Assembly (NCBI RefSeq): GCF_002911015.1
Contig: NZ_KZ626856.1
Span: 41,522-105,521 of the forward strand
Length of the DNA: 64,000 nt
Direction: 5' to 3'
Source: Streptomyces populi
Lineage (GTDB): Bacteria; Actinomycetota; Actinomycetes; Streptomycetales; Streptomycetaceae
Both the position numbers and the translations under genes were made by a program. Below the pieces are notes generated by a model. The model was given only the letters and a program-made list of their open reading frames with translations. It was not told the origin of the DNA and searched no databases. Numbering within the stretch: the first letter of the stretch is position 1; every line of letters begins with the position of its first letter. Below, piece after piece: positions 1 to 8,907 of this stretch.

Positions 1-1201
1 GGCCGGGCTGGTCGTGGGGGCCCGGCGGCATCTGGCGGCCGCCCGGACGCCGGAGCGGGCGGAGCGGGTGGAGCTCGGGCCGCTGGCACCGGCCCTTGAC
101 CGGATCGCGCGGTACACGGACGACGGAGCCCCCGGGGGCCCGGTCGTGGTGCTCGCCTCGGGCGACCCCGGGTTCTTCGGGATCGTGCGGGCGCTCGCGG
201 AGCGGTTCGGGTCCGGGCGGCTGGACGTGCGCCCCGGTGTCTCGTCGGTGGCGGCCGCCTTCTCCCGGCTCGGGCTGCCCTGGGACGACGCGGTGGTGGT
301 CAGCGCGCACGGACGCGAGCTGCGCACGGCCGTCCTGGTCTGCCGGTCGCGGCCCAAGGTGGCGGTGCTGACCGCCCCCGGGTCCGGGCCCGCCGAGCTG
401 GGCGCGGCCCTCGCCGACGCGGGCGCGGAGCGCGTCCTGGTGGTGGCGAGCGCCCTCGGCGATCCGGAGCGGGAGCGCGTCGAGCGGGTCACGCCCGCCG
501 AGGCCGCCGCCCGCGACTGGGGTCCGGCGGTCAGTGTCGTGCTCTGTCTGGACGAGGCGCGGGCCCTGGCGCCCGTGCGGACGGTCGCCGGGCCGGTGGC
601 GGGCCCGGACCGCTGGGCCCTGGAGGAGGGCGAGTTCGCCCACCGCGACTCGATGATCAGCAAGTTCGAGGTGCGGGCGCTGGCGCTGGCCCGGATCGGG
701 CCTCGGCTCGGCGACCTGGTGTGGGACATCGGCGCGGGCTCCGGTTCCGTCGCCGTGGAGTGCGCGCGGTTCGGCGCCGCGGTGACCGCGGTCGAGAAGA
801 CCGTGGACGGCTGCGACCGCGTCCGTGCCAACGCGGCGGCGCACGGCGTGGACGTGCGGGTCGTGCACGGGGCCGCGCCCGCCGTGCTGTCCGGCCTGGA
901 CGCCCCCCACGACCCGGACGCGGTGTTCGTCGGCGGCGGCGGACGGGAGCTGCCGGAGATCGTCTCGGTGTGCGCACGGCGGGCCCGGCGGGCCGTCGTG
1001 ATCGCGATGGCCGCGCTCGACCGGGTGCCGGCCGCCCGTGACGCGCTCACCGCCGCCGGATTCGCTTGTGACGGCGTCCTGTTGCAGTCCTCGCGGCTCG
1101 CCCCGCTGCCGGGTGAGGTCTCCCGGCTCGCGGCGGCCAATCCCGTCTTCGTGCTGTGGGGCGTCCGGCCTCCGGCCACTACCGAAGGAGTCCCCCAGTG
1201 A
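1..1201 (+). CDS. cobL: Precorrin-6Y C5,15-methyltransferase (decarboxylating) CobL/CbiET, 5' end outside window
   Basis: The reading frame is open to the left edge, so the gene starts before the window; about 400 residues are visible. The N-terminal half is a CbiE-type tetrapyrrole methylase (SGDPGFFG and the PGVSSVAAAF segment). The C-terminal half is a CbiT-type Rossmann methyltransferase with the SAM-binding DIGAGSGSVAVE motif near nt 725-760. CobL methylates precorrin-6B at C5 and C15 and decarboxylates the acetate side chain during cobalamin corrin-ring synthesis in the cytoplasm. The stop overlaps the start of the next cobalamin gene (GTGA at 1198-1201), so the two are translationally coupled. 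The fusion of both domains is usual in actinobacteria. Confidence 0.93.
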   Translation, partial: AGLVVGARRHLAAARTPERAERVELGPLAPALDRIARYTDDGAPGGPVVVLASGDPGFFGIVRALAERFGSGRLDVRPGVSSVAAAFSRLGLPWDDAVVVSAHGRELRTAVLVCRSRPKVAVLTAPGSGPAELGAALADAGAERVLVVASALGDPERERVERVTPAEAAARDWGPAVSVVLCLDEARALAPVRTVAGPVAGPDRWALEEGEFAHRDSMISKFEVRALALARIGPRLGDLVWDIGAGSGSVAVECARFGAAVTAVEKTVDGCDRVRANAAAHGVDVRVVHGAAPAVLSGLDAPHDPDAVFVGGGGRELPEIVSVCARRARRAVVIAMAALDRVPAARDALTAAGFACDGVLLQSSRLAPLPGEVSRLAAANPVFVLWGVRPPATTEGVPQ

Positions 1202-2904
1202 TCGGCCTGATTTCCGCCACGGCGGCGGGCGCGGCGGCCCGTGACCGGCTCGCCGCGGCCTGGCCCACGCGTGCCCGGGTGTACGACGGGCCCGTGGCGG
1301 ACGCCGTGCGGCGGGCCTTCGCGGAGTGCGACCGGGTGGTGTGCTTCCTCGCCACGGGCGCGGTCGTACGGCTCGTCGCGCCGCTGCTCTCGGACAAGGG
1401 GACGGACCCCGGCGTGGTGTGCGTCGACGAGGCGGGGCGGTTCGCTGTGTCGCTGGTCGGCGGCCACGCGGGCGGGGCGAACGAACTCGCCCGTGAGGTG
1501 GGCGAGTTGCTCGGTGCCGAGCCGGTGGTGACGACGGCGACCGACGCGGTCGGGGTACCCGGTCTCGACACCCTCGGCCTCCCGGTGGAGGGGGATCTCG
1601 CCGGGGTCTCGCGGGCGATGCTGGACGGCGAACCGGTGGTGCTGGAGCGGGAGTCGCCCTGGCCGCTGCCCGCGCTGCCGCCGAACGTGGGGAGCCCCGC
1701 GGCGCCGGGAGCCGCCGTCGTCCGGGTGAGCGACCGTGAGCGGGAGCCCGTCGCGCGCGAGGTCGTGCTGCGTCCGCCGACCCTGGTCGTCGGTGTCGGC
1801 GCCTCCCGGGGCGCGCCCGTTGAGGAGGTCCTCGCACTCGTCCGGGACACCCTGCGCGAGGCCGGGCTCTCGGTGTCGTCGGTGGCCGAACTGGCCACCG
1901 TGGACGCCAAGTCGGAGGAGCCCGGTATCACCGGGGCCGCCGCCCGGCTCGGGGTCCCGGTCGTCACGTACACCGCCGAGGAGCTGGCTGCCGTCAGTGT
2001 CCCGAACCCCTCCGGCGCGCCGCTCGCCGCCGTGGGGACCCCGTCCGTGGCGGAGGCCGCCGCGCTGATCGGCGGGGGCGAACTCCTCGTGCCCAAGCGG
2101 AAGTCGGTGCGGGACGACGGGCTGCCCGCGATGGCGACCTGTGCGGTCGTGCGCCGCCCGGCGCGCGGACGGCTCGCGGTCGTCGGCCTCGGTCCCGGGG
2201 CCCGCGATCTGCTCACCCCGCGGGCGACCGCGGAGCTGCGGCGGGCCGCGGTGCTCGTCGGGCTCGACCAGTACGTCGACCAGATCCGCGACCTGCTGCG
2301 GCCCGGCACGCTGATCCTGGAGTCGGGGCTCGGCGCCGAGGAGGAGCGGGCGCGCACGGCGGTGGCCGAGGCGCGACGCGGACAGGCCGTCGCGCTGATC
2401 GGCAGCGGCGACGCGGGCGTCTACGCGATGGCCTCGCCCGCACTGGCCGAGGCGTCCGACGACATCGACGTCGTCGGGGTGCCCGGTGTGACCGCGGCGC
2501 TCGCGGCGGGGGCGATCCTCGGCGCGCCGCTCGGCCACGACCACGTGTCGATCAGCCTGTCCGACCTGCACACGCCCTGGGAGGTCATCGAGCGCCGGGT
2601 GCGCGCGGCGGCCGAGGCCGACATCGTCGTGACCTTCTACAACCCGCGCAGCCGGGGCCGTGACTGGCAGCTCCCCAAGGCGCTCGCGATCCTCGCGGAG
2701 CACCGGGAGGCGTCGACGCCGGTGGGGGTCGTGCGCAACGCCTCCCGCCCGGACGAGTCGAGCCGGGTCACGACGCTGGGGTCCCTGGATCCGGGAATCG
2801 TCGACATGATGACCGTGGTGACCGTGGGCAACACGGCGACCCGCGAGATCGCCGGGCGCATGGTGACCCCGCGCGGCTACCGCTGGCAGAAGGAGACCGA
2901 GTGA
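1198..2904 (+). CDS. cobJ: Fused cobalt-precorrin-5A hydrolase (CbiG) / precorrin-3B C17-methyltransferase (CobJ/CbiH)
   Basis: A 568-residue two-domain cobalamin enzyme. Residues 1 to about 310 are CbiG-like (N-terminal IGLISAT segment, GGHAGGANELA, then the C-terminal CbiG fold). From about residue 322 a CbiH/CobJ SAM-methylase follows, with GLGPG, the IGSGDAGVYAMASP motif and the FYNPRSRGRDWQ motif. The C-terminal half adds the C17 methyl during ring contraction; the CbiG half removes the C2 fragment as acetaldehyde in the anaerobic-type route. I chose GTG 1198 because it has GAAGGAG about 8 nt upstream and overlaps the cobL stop; an in-frame start at 1156 lies inside cobL and lacks a ribosome site. 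Confidence 0.93.
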   Translation: MIGLISATAAGAAARDRLAAAWPTRARVYDGPVADAVRRAFAECDRVVCFLATGAVVRLVAPLLSDKGTDPGVVCVDEAGRFAVSLVGGHAGGANELAREVGELLGAEPVVTTATDAVGVPGLDTLGLPVEGDLAGVSRAMLDGEPVVLERESPWPLPALPPNVGSPAAPGAAVVRVSDREREPVAREVVLRPPTLVVGVGASRGAPVEEVLALVRDTLREAGLSVSSVAELATVDAKSEEPGITGAAARLGVPVVTYTAEELAAVSVPNPSGAPLAAVGTPSVAEAAALIGGGELLVPKRKSVRDDGLPAMATCAVVRRPARGRLAVVGLGPGARDLLTPRATAELRRAAVLVGLDQYVDQIRDLLRPGTLILESGLGAEEERARTAVAEARRGQAVALIGSGDAGVYAMASPALAEASDDIDVVGVPGVTAALAAGAILGAPLGHDHVSISLSDLHTPWEVIERRVRAAAEADIVVTFYNPRSRGRDWQLPKALAILAEHREASTPVGVVRNASRPDESSRVTTLGSLDPGIVDMMTVVTVGNTATREIAGRMVTPRGYRWQKETE

Positions 2905-3101
2905 GACCGGTGAGCGAGGCGCCGCCCGGGTCCCGGGCCGAGCACCCCGGCCGGCGGGGTTCCGCCGGCACCCACCCCCCGATCCCGCGGGCCGACCGGG
3001 CCCCGGAGACGACCGTGCGGGCCGACCTGGCCCCGAAGACCGCCGGGGCCCACCAGGCCCCGAAGACCGCCGCGGCCGAGGCCGCCGAGGAGACATCGTG
3101 A
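2901..3101 (+). CDS. Possible small Pro/Ala-rich ORF between cobJ and cbiX
   Basis: A 66-codon frame opens with GTG overlapping the cobJ stop and closes over the cbiX start, so it would be perfectly coupled at both ends. The product is low-complexity, with imperfect internal repeats of the type APKTAGAHQAPKTAA, and has no recognisable domain. It may be a real linker gene or simply a spacer kept open by high GC. No function can be assigned. Confidence 0.25.
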   Translation: MRPVSEAPPGSRAEHPGRRGSAGTHPPIPRADRAPETTVRADLAPKTAGAHQAPKTAAAEAAEETS

Positions 3102-4033
3102 CCACCCCGCCCCCCGCCCTGCTCGTCGCCGGACACGGCACCCGGGACGAGGCCGGAGCCGAGGCCTTCCGTTCCTTCGTACGGGAACTGGGCCGCCGCC
3201 ATCCCGAACTGCCCGTCGCCGGCGGGTTCATCGAGCTGTCGCCGCCCCCGCTGGGCGAAGCCGTCGCCGAACTCGTCGGACAGGGCGTACGGCGTTTCGC
3301 CGCCGTGCCGCTGATGCTGGTGTCGGCCGGGCACGCCAAGGGCGACATCCCGGCGGCGCTGGCCCGCGAGAAGGAACGGCACCCCGGGATCTCGTACACG
3401 TACGGGCGTCCGCTGGGCCCGCATCCGTCGCTGCTCTCCGTGCTGGAGCGGCGGCTGGACGAGGCCCTGGGCGACAGCGTCACGACCCCGGAGGAGCGGG
3501 CCGGGGTGACCGTGCTGCTCGTGGGCCGCGGGTCCACCGACCCGGACGCCAACGCCGAGGTGCACAAGGCGGCGCGGCTGCTGTGGGAGGGCCGTGGGTA
3601 CGCGGGCGTCGAGACCGCGTTCGTGTCGCTGGCGGCACCGGACGTGCCCGCCGGCCTCGACCGCTGCGCGAAGCTGGGCGCGCGCAGGATCGTGGTCCTG
3701 CCCTACTTCCTGTTCACCGGCATCCTCCCGGACCGGGTGCGGCGGCAGACGGAGGACTGGGCCGCCGCGCACCCGGAGACCGAGGTGCGCTCCGCCGACG
3801 TCATCGGTCCCGAGCCCGAACTGCTCGACCTGGTCATGGAGCGCTACCGGGAGGCCGTCGCGGGCGACCTGCGGATGAACTGCGACTCCTGCGTCTACCG
3901 GATCGCGCTGCCCGGCTTCGAGGACAAGGTGGGGCTCCCCCAGCAGCCGCACTTCCACCCGGACGACGACGGCGGCCACGACGGGCACGGTCACCACCAT
4001 CACGGGGGACACACGCATTCCCATGCCCACTGA
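3098..4033 (+). CDS. cbiX: Sirohydrochlorin cobaltochelatase CbiX with His-rich tail
   Basis: The 311-residue protein has two CbiX/SirB-like repeats. Each starts with a metal-ligand segment (LLVAGHGTRDEAG near residue 6 and VLLVGRGSTDPDAN near residue 140), and the MLVSAGHAKGDIP segment carries a further active-site His. The family inserts Co2+ (or Fe2+) into sirohydrochlorin, the entry step of early-cobalt cobalamin synthesis. The last 25 residues are almost only His, Gly and Asp (HGHHHHGGHTHSHAH), a plausible metal store. GTG 3098 is preceded by GAGGAGA. The end overlaps the next gene by 11 nt. Confidence 0.92.
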   Translation: MTTPPPALLVAGHGTRDEAGAEAFRSFVRELGRRHPELPVAGGFIELSPPPLGEAVAELVGQGVRRFAAVPLMLVSAGHAKGDIPAALAREKERHPGISYTYGRPLGPHPSLLSVLERRLDEALGDSVTTPEERAGVTVLLVGRGSTDPDANAEVHKAARLLWEGRGYAGVETAFVSLAAPDVPAGLDRCAKLGARRIVVLPYFLFTGILPDRVRRQTEDWAAAHPETEVRSADVIGPEPELLDLVMERYREAVAGDLRMNCDSCVYRIALPGFEDKVGLPQQPHFHPDDDGGHDGHGHHHHGGHTHSHAH

Positions 4034-5420
4034 CGAGGCCGCCGAGGGCGGGCACGATCTGCGGCACCACGGCGACGCCGAGGTGCGCGACGACGGTTCC
4101 AAGCTGACCGATCTGGCCGTGAACGTCCGGGCGGACACCCCTCCCGCGTGGCTGCTGGAACGGATCTCCGCGTCGCTGCCGTCGCTGGCGGCCTACCCGG
4201 ACGGGCGGGCCGCGCGGGCGGCGGTGGCGGCGCGGCACGGGCTGCCGGTGGAGCGGGTGCTGCTCACGGCGGGCGCGGCGGAGGCGTTCGTGCTGCTCGC
4301 GCGCGCCCTGGAGGTGCGCCGGCCGGTCGTCGTGCACCCGCAGTTCACGGAGCCGGAGGCGGCACTGCGGGACGCCGGGCACACGGTGGGCCGCGTCCTG
4401 CTGCGCGAGGAGGACGGCTTCCGGCTCGATCCGGCCGCCGTCCCCGAGGACGCCGATCTCGTCGTGATCGGCAATCCGACCAATCCGACCTCGGTGCTGC
4501 ATCCGGCCGGGGCACTCGCCGAACTGGCCCGTCCGGGGCGGGTGCTGGTGGTCGACGAGGCGTTCATGGACGCGGTGCCGGGCGAACGCGAGAGCCTGGC
4601 CGGGCGGACCGACGTCCCCGGTCTCGTCGTGCTGCGCAGCCTCACCAAGACGTGGGGCCTCGCGGGGCTGCGGATCGGCTACGTGCTCGCCGAGCCCGGG
4701 ACGATCGCCCGGCTGGAGCGCGCCCAGCCGTTGTGGCCGGTCTCCACGCCCGCGCTCGTGGCGGCACAGGTGTGCGTGTCCGCGCAGGCGCTCGCGGAGG
4801 CGGGGCACGCGGCACGGCGGATCGCCAAGGACCGGGACCATCTCGTCGCGGGGCTGAGGGAGTTCGCCTGCACCGACGGACTGCGGGTGGTGGAGCCCGC
4901 GGAGGGCTCCTTCGTCCTGGTCCGGCTGCCCCGGGCCGCCGGGGTGCGCCACGCCCTGCGCGATCTCGGGTTCGCGGTACGGCGCGGGGACACGTTTCCC
5001 GGGCTCGGGGACGCGTGGCTGCGCATCGCGGTACGGGACCGGGCGACGGTCAACCGCTTCCTCCAGGCCCTGGACCGGGCCATGACCATCGCGGGGGACG
5101 GCGCGGGCCCCACTCCGGGGCGGGACGGAGGCCCGGCCCCCGCCGACGACGGAGGCGGCGGCCCCATTGCGGGACGGGACGAGGGCCCAGCCCTCGGGAA
5201 CGACGGAACCGGCATGCCCGGCGGCGCAGGGGGCGGCCGGGACCACATCTCCGGGAACGGCGAGGCCGGAGACGGGCAGGGTCATAGCGCTGGGCAGAGC
5301 GAGGACGGAGACGGGCGCGGCGGGGACGGGCGCGGTACGGGGATCATTGCGCCCCGGCAGCCGCCGACACCCTCGCCCTGCCCCCGCCCGAAGCCGCCCC
5401 GGAACTCCCCCTCGCCCTGA
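4023..5420 (+). CDS. cobC: CobC-like PLP aminotransferase (Rv2231c / threonine-phosphate decarboxylase type) with low-complexity tail
   Basis: A fold-type I PLP enzyme of the histidinol-phosphate aminotransferase family. It shows GNPTNPTS, the aspartate of VVDEAFMDA, and the PLP-lysine motif RSLTKTWGLAGLRIGY. Its place directly after cbiX, overlapping it by 11 nt, matches the actinobacterial CobC-type proteins thought to act in aminopropanol-arm synthesis. The catalytic domain ends near residue 360 (FLQALDRAM). About 105 further residues are Gly/Asp/Pro-rich repeats such as GRDGGPAPADDGGGG, not seen in typical family members. The tail may be real or the result of a lost stop codon. Confidence 0.85.
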   Translation: MPTDEAAEGGHDLRHHGDAEVRDDGSKLTDLAVNVRADTPPAWLLERISASLPSLAAYPDGRAARAAVAARHGLPVERVLLTAGAAEAFVLLARALEVRRPVVVHPQFTEPEAALRDAGHTVGRVLLREEDGFRLDPAAVPEDADLVVIGNPTNPTSVLHPAGALAELARPGRVLVVDEAFMDAVPGERESLAGRTDVPGLVVLRSLTKTWGLAGLRIGYVLAEPGTIARLERAQPLWPVSTPALVAAQVCVSAQALAEAGHAARRIAKDRDHLVAGLREFACTDGLRVVEPAEGSFVLVRLPRAAGVRHALRDLGFAVRRGDTFPGLGDAWLRIAVRDRATVNRFLQALDRAMTIAGDGAGPTPGRDGGPAPADDGGGGPIAGRDEGPALGNDGTGMPGGAGGGRDHISGNGEAGDGQGHSAGQSEDGDGRGGDGRGTGIIAPRQPPTPSPCPRPKPPRNSPSP

Positions 5421-5735
5421 CCGGCCCGACGCGGACGTCCGGTCCCGGAACCACGGCCACCCGCGTCGCGCCGGGGTCGACATGGACCTCCACCCCGGCT
5501 CGCCCCGTCAGGTGGCCCCGGCCTCCGCCGACCGGCGCGGCGGGCCGGAGTCGGGCTCCCGCCGTCGACCGGCCCGTCGGACACGCCCCCGTCGTGGCCT
5601 CGGCCTCCCGGCGCCGGCCTGACCAGCCCCGCACGGAACCCGTCGCCCCCGTCAGGGCACAGCCCCGGCTCCCCCTCCGGTCAGGCCGCCCCGGGACCCT
5701 CCCCGCCCCTCGGGCCGGACCGTCCGGTGCCGGGT
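5421..5735. other. Intergenic region between convergent cobC and LAETG-protein genes
   Basis: 315 bp of very GC- and C-rich DNA between two convergent genes. Frames remain open across it on both strands, but they encode only Pro/Arg-rich sequence without ribosome sites. I see no gene and no clear terminator. Confidence 0.5.
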
Positions 5736-6671
5736 TCAGCTCCTGCGGCGGCGGGAGAGGGTGACCGCTCCGGCGCCCGCGGCGAGCAGGACCGCCGCGC
5801 CGCCGGCCAGGTACGGCGTCAGGGAGCTGCCCCCGGTCTCGGCGAGGCCCCCGGCCTCCTCCTCCTGCCCGCCCTGCGGGGACGCCTCGGCCACCGGGGC
5901 GGCGGCCTCCTTCGAGGGGGCGGGGGACGCGGGCTCCTCGGCGGCGGGCGCGGCCGGGGACTCGCAGGTGGACCTGGCCAGGGTCACCGTGCCCTCGACG
6001 GCGGCCACGCCCAGCTTCAACGGGTCGACGGACACGTTGAGTTCGAGCGCGGAGGCGGCCGCGGTCCGGGAGGTCGTCCCGGTCTTGGAGAGGTCGAGCC
6101 GCACCTCCCCGACCCCGGGAACCTTCACGTGCGTCGGACCGCCCGTCGTCAGCGTGACCTTCTTGCCGAGGACGGTGACGGAGCCCAGCAGGTTCGCGGT
6201 GGCGACCGGCTGCTTCCCCGCCTCGCAGGTCGCCTTCGAGGTCACCTGCTCGACCTCGATGAGCGACAGCAGCGGCAGCCCGGGGACGTGGACCACGGCG
6301 TGCGCGAGGTGGGTCGAGCCCTCGGCCTTGGCGGCCGAGACCGTGGCCTCGGCGTGGGCGACGTCCGCGCGCAGCACGCTGAAGGGACGTCCGCCGTCGA
6401 CGCCGTCCAGTTGGGCGGTGAGGGAGGTCTTGTTCGCGCTCCGCGGTGCCCGCACCTCGTTCAGGGAGACCGCGAGCGGGACGTCCACGGTCTTCTTGAG
6501 GAGGGACACGTCGAGCCCGGTGCGGAGCACGACGGCGCTCGCGCGGCCGTGGCCGTCGCTCGCGTGGGCGGAGCCCGCGCCGGCCAGCGCGGTGGGACCC
6601 GCGGCGAGGACGGTGGCCGCCGCGGTGACGGCGAGACGGCGTACGGGCATGCGGTGGTCGATGCTGTTCAA
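5736..6671 (-). CDS. LAETG-anchored surface protein (SCO1860 family)
   Basis: The 311-residue product begins with a signal peptide (RRLAVTAAATVLAAGP, cleavage after about residue 36). It then has a beta-rich body with regularly spaced valine/threonine stretches and two cysteines, a Pro/Ala/Glu linker, and a sorting signal: LAETG near residue 280, a hydrophobic segment and the tail SRRRRS. This is the class E sortase signal of Streptomyces, so the protein should be covalently attached to the cell wall. TTG 6671 is chosen because AGGGGG lies about 10 nt upstream; ATG 6650 is the alternative. The biological role of the family is unknown to me. Confidence 0.85.
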   Translation of the reverse strand: MNSIDHRMPVRRLAVTAAATVLAAGPTALAGAGSAHASDGHGRASAVVLRTGLDVSLLKKTVDVPLAVSLNEVRAPRSANKTSLTAQLDGVDGGRPFSVLRADVAHAEATVSAAKAEGSTHLAHAVVHVPGLPLLSLIEVEQVTSKATCEAGKQPVATANLLGSVTVLGKKVTLTTGGPTHVKVPGVGEVRLDLSKTGTTSRTAAASALELNVSVDPLKLGVAAVEGTVTLARSTCESPAAPAAEEPASPAPSKEAAAPVAEASPQGGQEEEAGGLAETGGSSLTPYLAGGAAVLLAAGAGAVTLSRRRRS

Positions 6672-6724
6672 GGGTGGGACCCCCCTAGGAGAAAGCCTGG
6701 GACCCGGAAAGAATTACGCACCGA

Positions 6725-6759
6725 GAGTGAACAGTCAGGCACCTGACGTGAGTTCACTC
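6725..6759. promoter_or_regulatory. Nested inverted repeat upstream of LAETG gene
   Basis: GAGTGAAC (6725-6732) and GTTCACTC (6752-6759) are perfect inverted arms. Between them sits a second perfect inverted repeat, TCAGG-CA-CCTGA (6735-6746). The element lies about 54 nt upstream of the TTG start of the minus-strand LAETG gene, a suitable place for an operator. The cognate regulator is unknown. Confidence 0.45.
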
Positions 6760-6934
6760 CTTCGTGGGTTTACCGCGCACGCCTTCGAATCCCGGGGCAC
6801 GGCTGTTCCCCCTCGTCACTCGCTCAACGCACCCGGCCGAACGCGCCCGTTGACGCGCCCGCCCGCGGACCGCTCGCGCGCGGGACGAGCCCGGTGGTGC
6901 ACAACGAGCGTTCCACCGGACCCGTCACGCTCCG

Positions 6935-8026
6935 TCAACCGACGACCCTCCCGTTCAGGACCACCCGGCGCGGATCCGCCAGGACCCGTACGTCCTGGCG
7001 CGGGTCCCCTTCGTAGACCACGAGGTCCGCCGGCGCCCCCTCGTCGAGGCCGGGCCGCCCGAGCCAGCGCCGGGCGCCCCAGGCGGTGGCGGAGAGTGCC
7101 TCGACGGGCGGGATGCCGGCGGTGACGAGCTCGGCGACCTCGGCCGCGACGAGGCCGTGTGCGAGGGAGCCGCCCGCGTCGGTGCCGACGTAGACGGGGA
7201 TCCCGGCGTCGTACGCGGCCCGCACGGTGTCGTAGCGGCGCTCGTGCAGCCGTCGCATGTGCGCCGACCACCGGGGGAACCTGGCCTCGCCGCCGTCCGC
7301 GAGCCGCGGGAAGGTGGCGATGTTCACCAGGGTCGGGACGATGGCGACCCCGCGCTCGGCGAAGAGCGGGACGGTGTCCTCGGTGAGCCCGGTGGCGTGC
7401 TCGACGCAGTCGATGCCCGCCTCGACCAGGTCCCGCAGCGAGTCCTCGGCGAAGCAGTGCGCGGTGACCCGGGCGCCGAGCCGGTGCGCCTCGGCGATCG
7501 CCGCCTCGACCGCCTCGCGGGGCCAGCAGGCGCTCAGGTCGCCGGTGCCGCGGTCGATCCAGTCCCCGACGAGCTTGACCCAGCCGTCGCCGCGCCGGGC
7601 CTCCCGGGCGACGTACGCGACGAGGTCCTCGGGCTCGATCTCGTGGGCGTAGTTGCGGATGTAGCGGCGGGTGCGGGCGATGTGCCGGCCGGCCCGGACG
7701 ATCTTCGGGAGGTCCTCGCGGTCGTCGATCCAGCGGGTGTCGGAGGGCGAGCCGGCGTCCCGGATGAGCAGGGTGCCGGCGTCGCGGTCGGTCAGCGCCT
7801 GCTTCTCGGAGACGTCGGCCGGGACCGGGCCGTGGGCGTCGAGCCCCACGTGGCAGTGCGCGTCGACCAGGCCGGGCAGCGCCCAGCCCTCGACGGTGCG
7901 GACGTCACGGGCGCCGCCGGGGCGCTCGTAGGAGATCCGGCCGCCGACGACCCACAGCTCGTCGCGGACGTCGTCGGGTCCGACGAGGACCCGTCCCTTC
8001 ACGTGCAGTACCGGGTGATCGCTCAT
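6935..8026 (-). CDS. Amidohydrolase family protein (metal-dependent hydrolase)
   Basis: A 363-residue TIM-barrel amidohydrolase. Metal-site motifs are visible: GLVDAHCHVGLD near residue 50 (HxH), a histidine in VTAHCFAED, the histidine in IDCVEHATGL, and the catalytic aspartate region VYVGTDAGGS. The composite N- and C-terminal beta-sandwich ends with the family's DLVVYEGDPRQD segment. The substrate cannot be read from the sequence; relatives include imidazolonepropionase- and prolidase-like enzymes. ATG 8026 has AAGGTG 8 nt upstream and is preferred over GTG 8035. It lies just downstream of, and on the same strand as, the amino-acid ABC operon. Confidence 0.85.
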   Translation of the reverse strand: MSDHPVLHVKGRVLVGPDDVRDELWVVGGRISYERPGGARDVRTVEGWALPGLVDAHCHVGLDAHGPVPADVSEKQALTDRDAGTLLIRDAGSPSDTRWIDDREDLPKIVRAGRHIARTRRYIRNYAHEIEPEDLVAYVAREARRGDGWVKLVGDWIDRGTGDLSACWPREAVEAAIAEAHRLGARVTAHCFAEDSLRDLVEAGIDCVEHATGLTEDTVPLFAERGVAIVPTLVNIATFPRLADGGEARFPRWSAHMRRLHERRYDTVRAAYDAGIPVYVGTDAGGSLAHGLVAAEVAELVTAGIPPVEALSATAWGARRWLGRPGLDEGAPADLVVYEGDPRQDVRVLADPRRVVLNGRVVG

Positions 8027-8081
8027 GTACCGCACCTTAGTGAGGCGGCCCCTCCGTCACCGCTCCGCGCCCCCCGGTTCC

Positions 8082-8104
8082 GCGGCCGGTGCGGTCCCGG
8101 CCGC
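8082..8104. terminator. Possible terminator after amino-acid ABC operon
   Basis: GCGGCCGG and CCGGCCGC are perfect 8-bp arms around a 7-nt loop, directly downstream of the ATP-binding protein gene that ends at 8116. There is no U-tract, as is usual in Streptomyces. Confidence 0.45.
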
Positions 8105-8115
8105 GCGCGGCGGCC

Positions 8116-8907
8116 CTACTCCCGCGCGTCCTCCGCGCCCGGCGTCTCCTCCTCGACGTCCGCCATCGCCGGGTCGAGCAGCCGGGACAGGAAGTGCCGG
8201 GTCCGCTCGTGGGACGGGTTGCCGATGACCTGCGCCGGGGTGCCGTCCTCGACGATCACGCCGCCGTCCATGAAGACGACCCGGTCGGCGACCTCGCGCG
8301 CGAAGGTCATCTCGTGGGTGACGACCATCATCGTCATGCCCTCGTCGGCGAGCATGCGCATGACGGCGAGGACGTCGCCGACGAGTTCGGGGTCGAGCGC
8401 CGAGGTCGGCTCGTCGAAGAGCATCACGTCGGGCCCCATGGCGAGCGCGCGGGCGATCGCGACGCGCTGCTGCTGGCCGCCGGACAGGGAGGCCGGAAAG
8501 GCGTCGGCCTTGTCCGCGAGCCCCACCCGGGCGAGGTTCTCGGCGGCGACGCGGGCCGCCTCCGCCTTGTCCCGGCGGAGCACCCGGCGCTGCGGCAGCG
8601 TGAGGTTGCCGGTCACCGACAGGTGGGGGAAGAGGTTGAACTGCTGGAAGACCATGCCGATACGACGGCGTACGGCGTCGATGTCGACGTCCGGGTCCGT
8701 GACCTCCGTACCGCCGACGAACACCTGTCCCCCGGTGGGCTCCTCCAGGAGGTTCACACAGCGGAGCAGGGTCGACTTGCCGGAGCCGGACGGGCCGATC
8801 ACGCAGACGACCTCGCCCTGGCCGATCTCCAGGTCGATGCCCTTCAGCACCTGGTTGTCGCCGAAGGACTTGTGGAGGTCCCGCACCCGGATCTCGGGTG
8901 TGCTCAC
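8116..8907 (-). CDS. Polar amino-acid ABC transporter ATP-binding protein (GlnQ/GluA type)
   Basis: A 263-residue ABC ATPase with Walker [10 protein letters not shown] (near residue 39), Q-loop [10 protein letters not shown], signature [15 protein letters not shown], Walker [15 protein letters not shown] and the switch histidine in VVTHEM. It powers uptake by the permease and the solute-binding lipoprotein encoded just upstream. GTG 8907 is taken as the start because it overlaps the permease stop (8904-8907), giving translational coupling. The gene is the last of a three-gene operon. An acidic tail of about 20 residues follows the conserved domain. Confidence 0.92.
   Translation of the reverse strand: MSTPEIRVRDLHKSFGDNQVLKGIDLEIGQGEVVCVIGPSGSGKSTLLRCVNLLEEPTGGQVFVGGTEVTDPDVDIDAVRRRIGMVFQQFNLFPHLSVTGNLTLPQRRVLRRDKAEAARVAAENLARVGLADKADAFPASLSGGQQQRVAIARALAMGPDVMLFDEPTSALDPELVGDVLAVMRMLADEGMTMMVVTHEMTFAREVADRVVFMDGGVIVEDGTPAQVIGNPSHERTRHFLSRLLDPAMADVEEETPGAEDARE

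Noticed and set aside
721..1041. Alternative Arg-rich frame inside cobL on both strands
   Set aside because: Arg/Pro/Gly-rich product without a ribosome site; a typical out-of-frame artefact of high-GC DNA. The same holds for most overlapping frames in the window.
2768..4138. Long minus-strand frame opposite cbiX
   Set aside because: The plus-strand CbiX product is clearly recognisable; the opposite frame has no domain, no start signal and Arg/Gly/Val-rich composition.
1..5420. Cobalamin riboswitch
   Set aside because: The genes are tightly overlapping with no leader inside the window; any riboswitch would be upstream of the first gene, outside the window.
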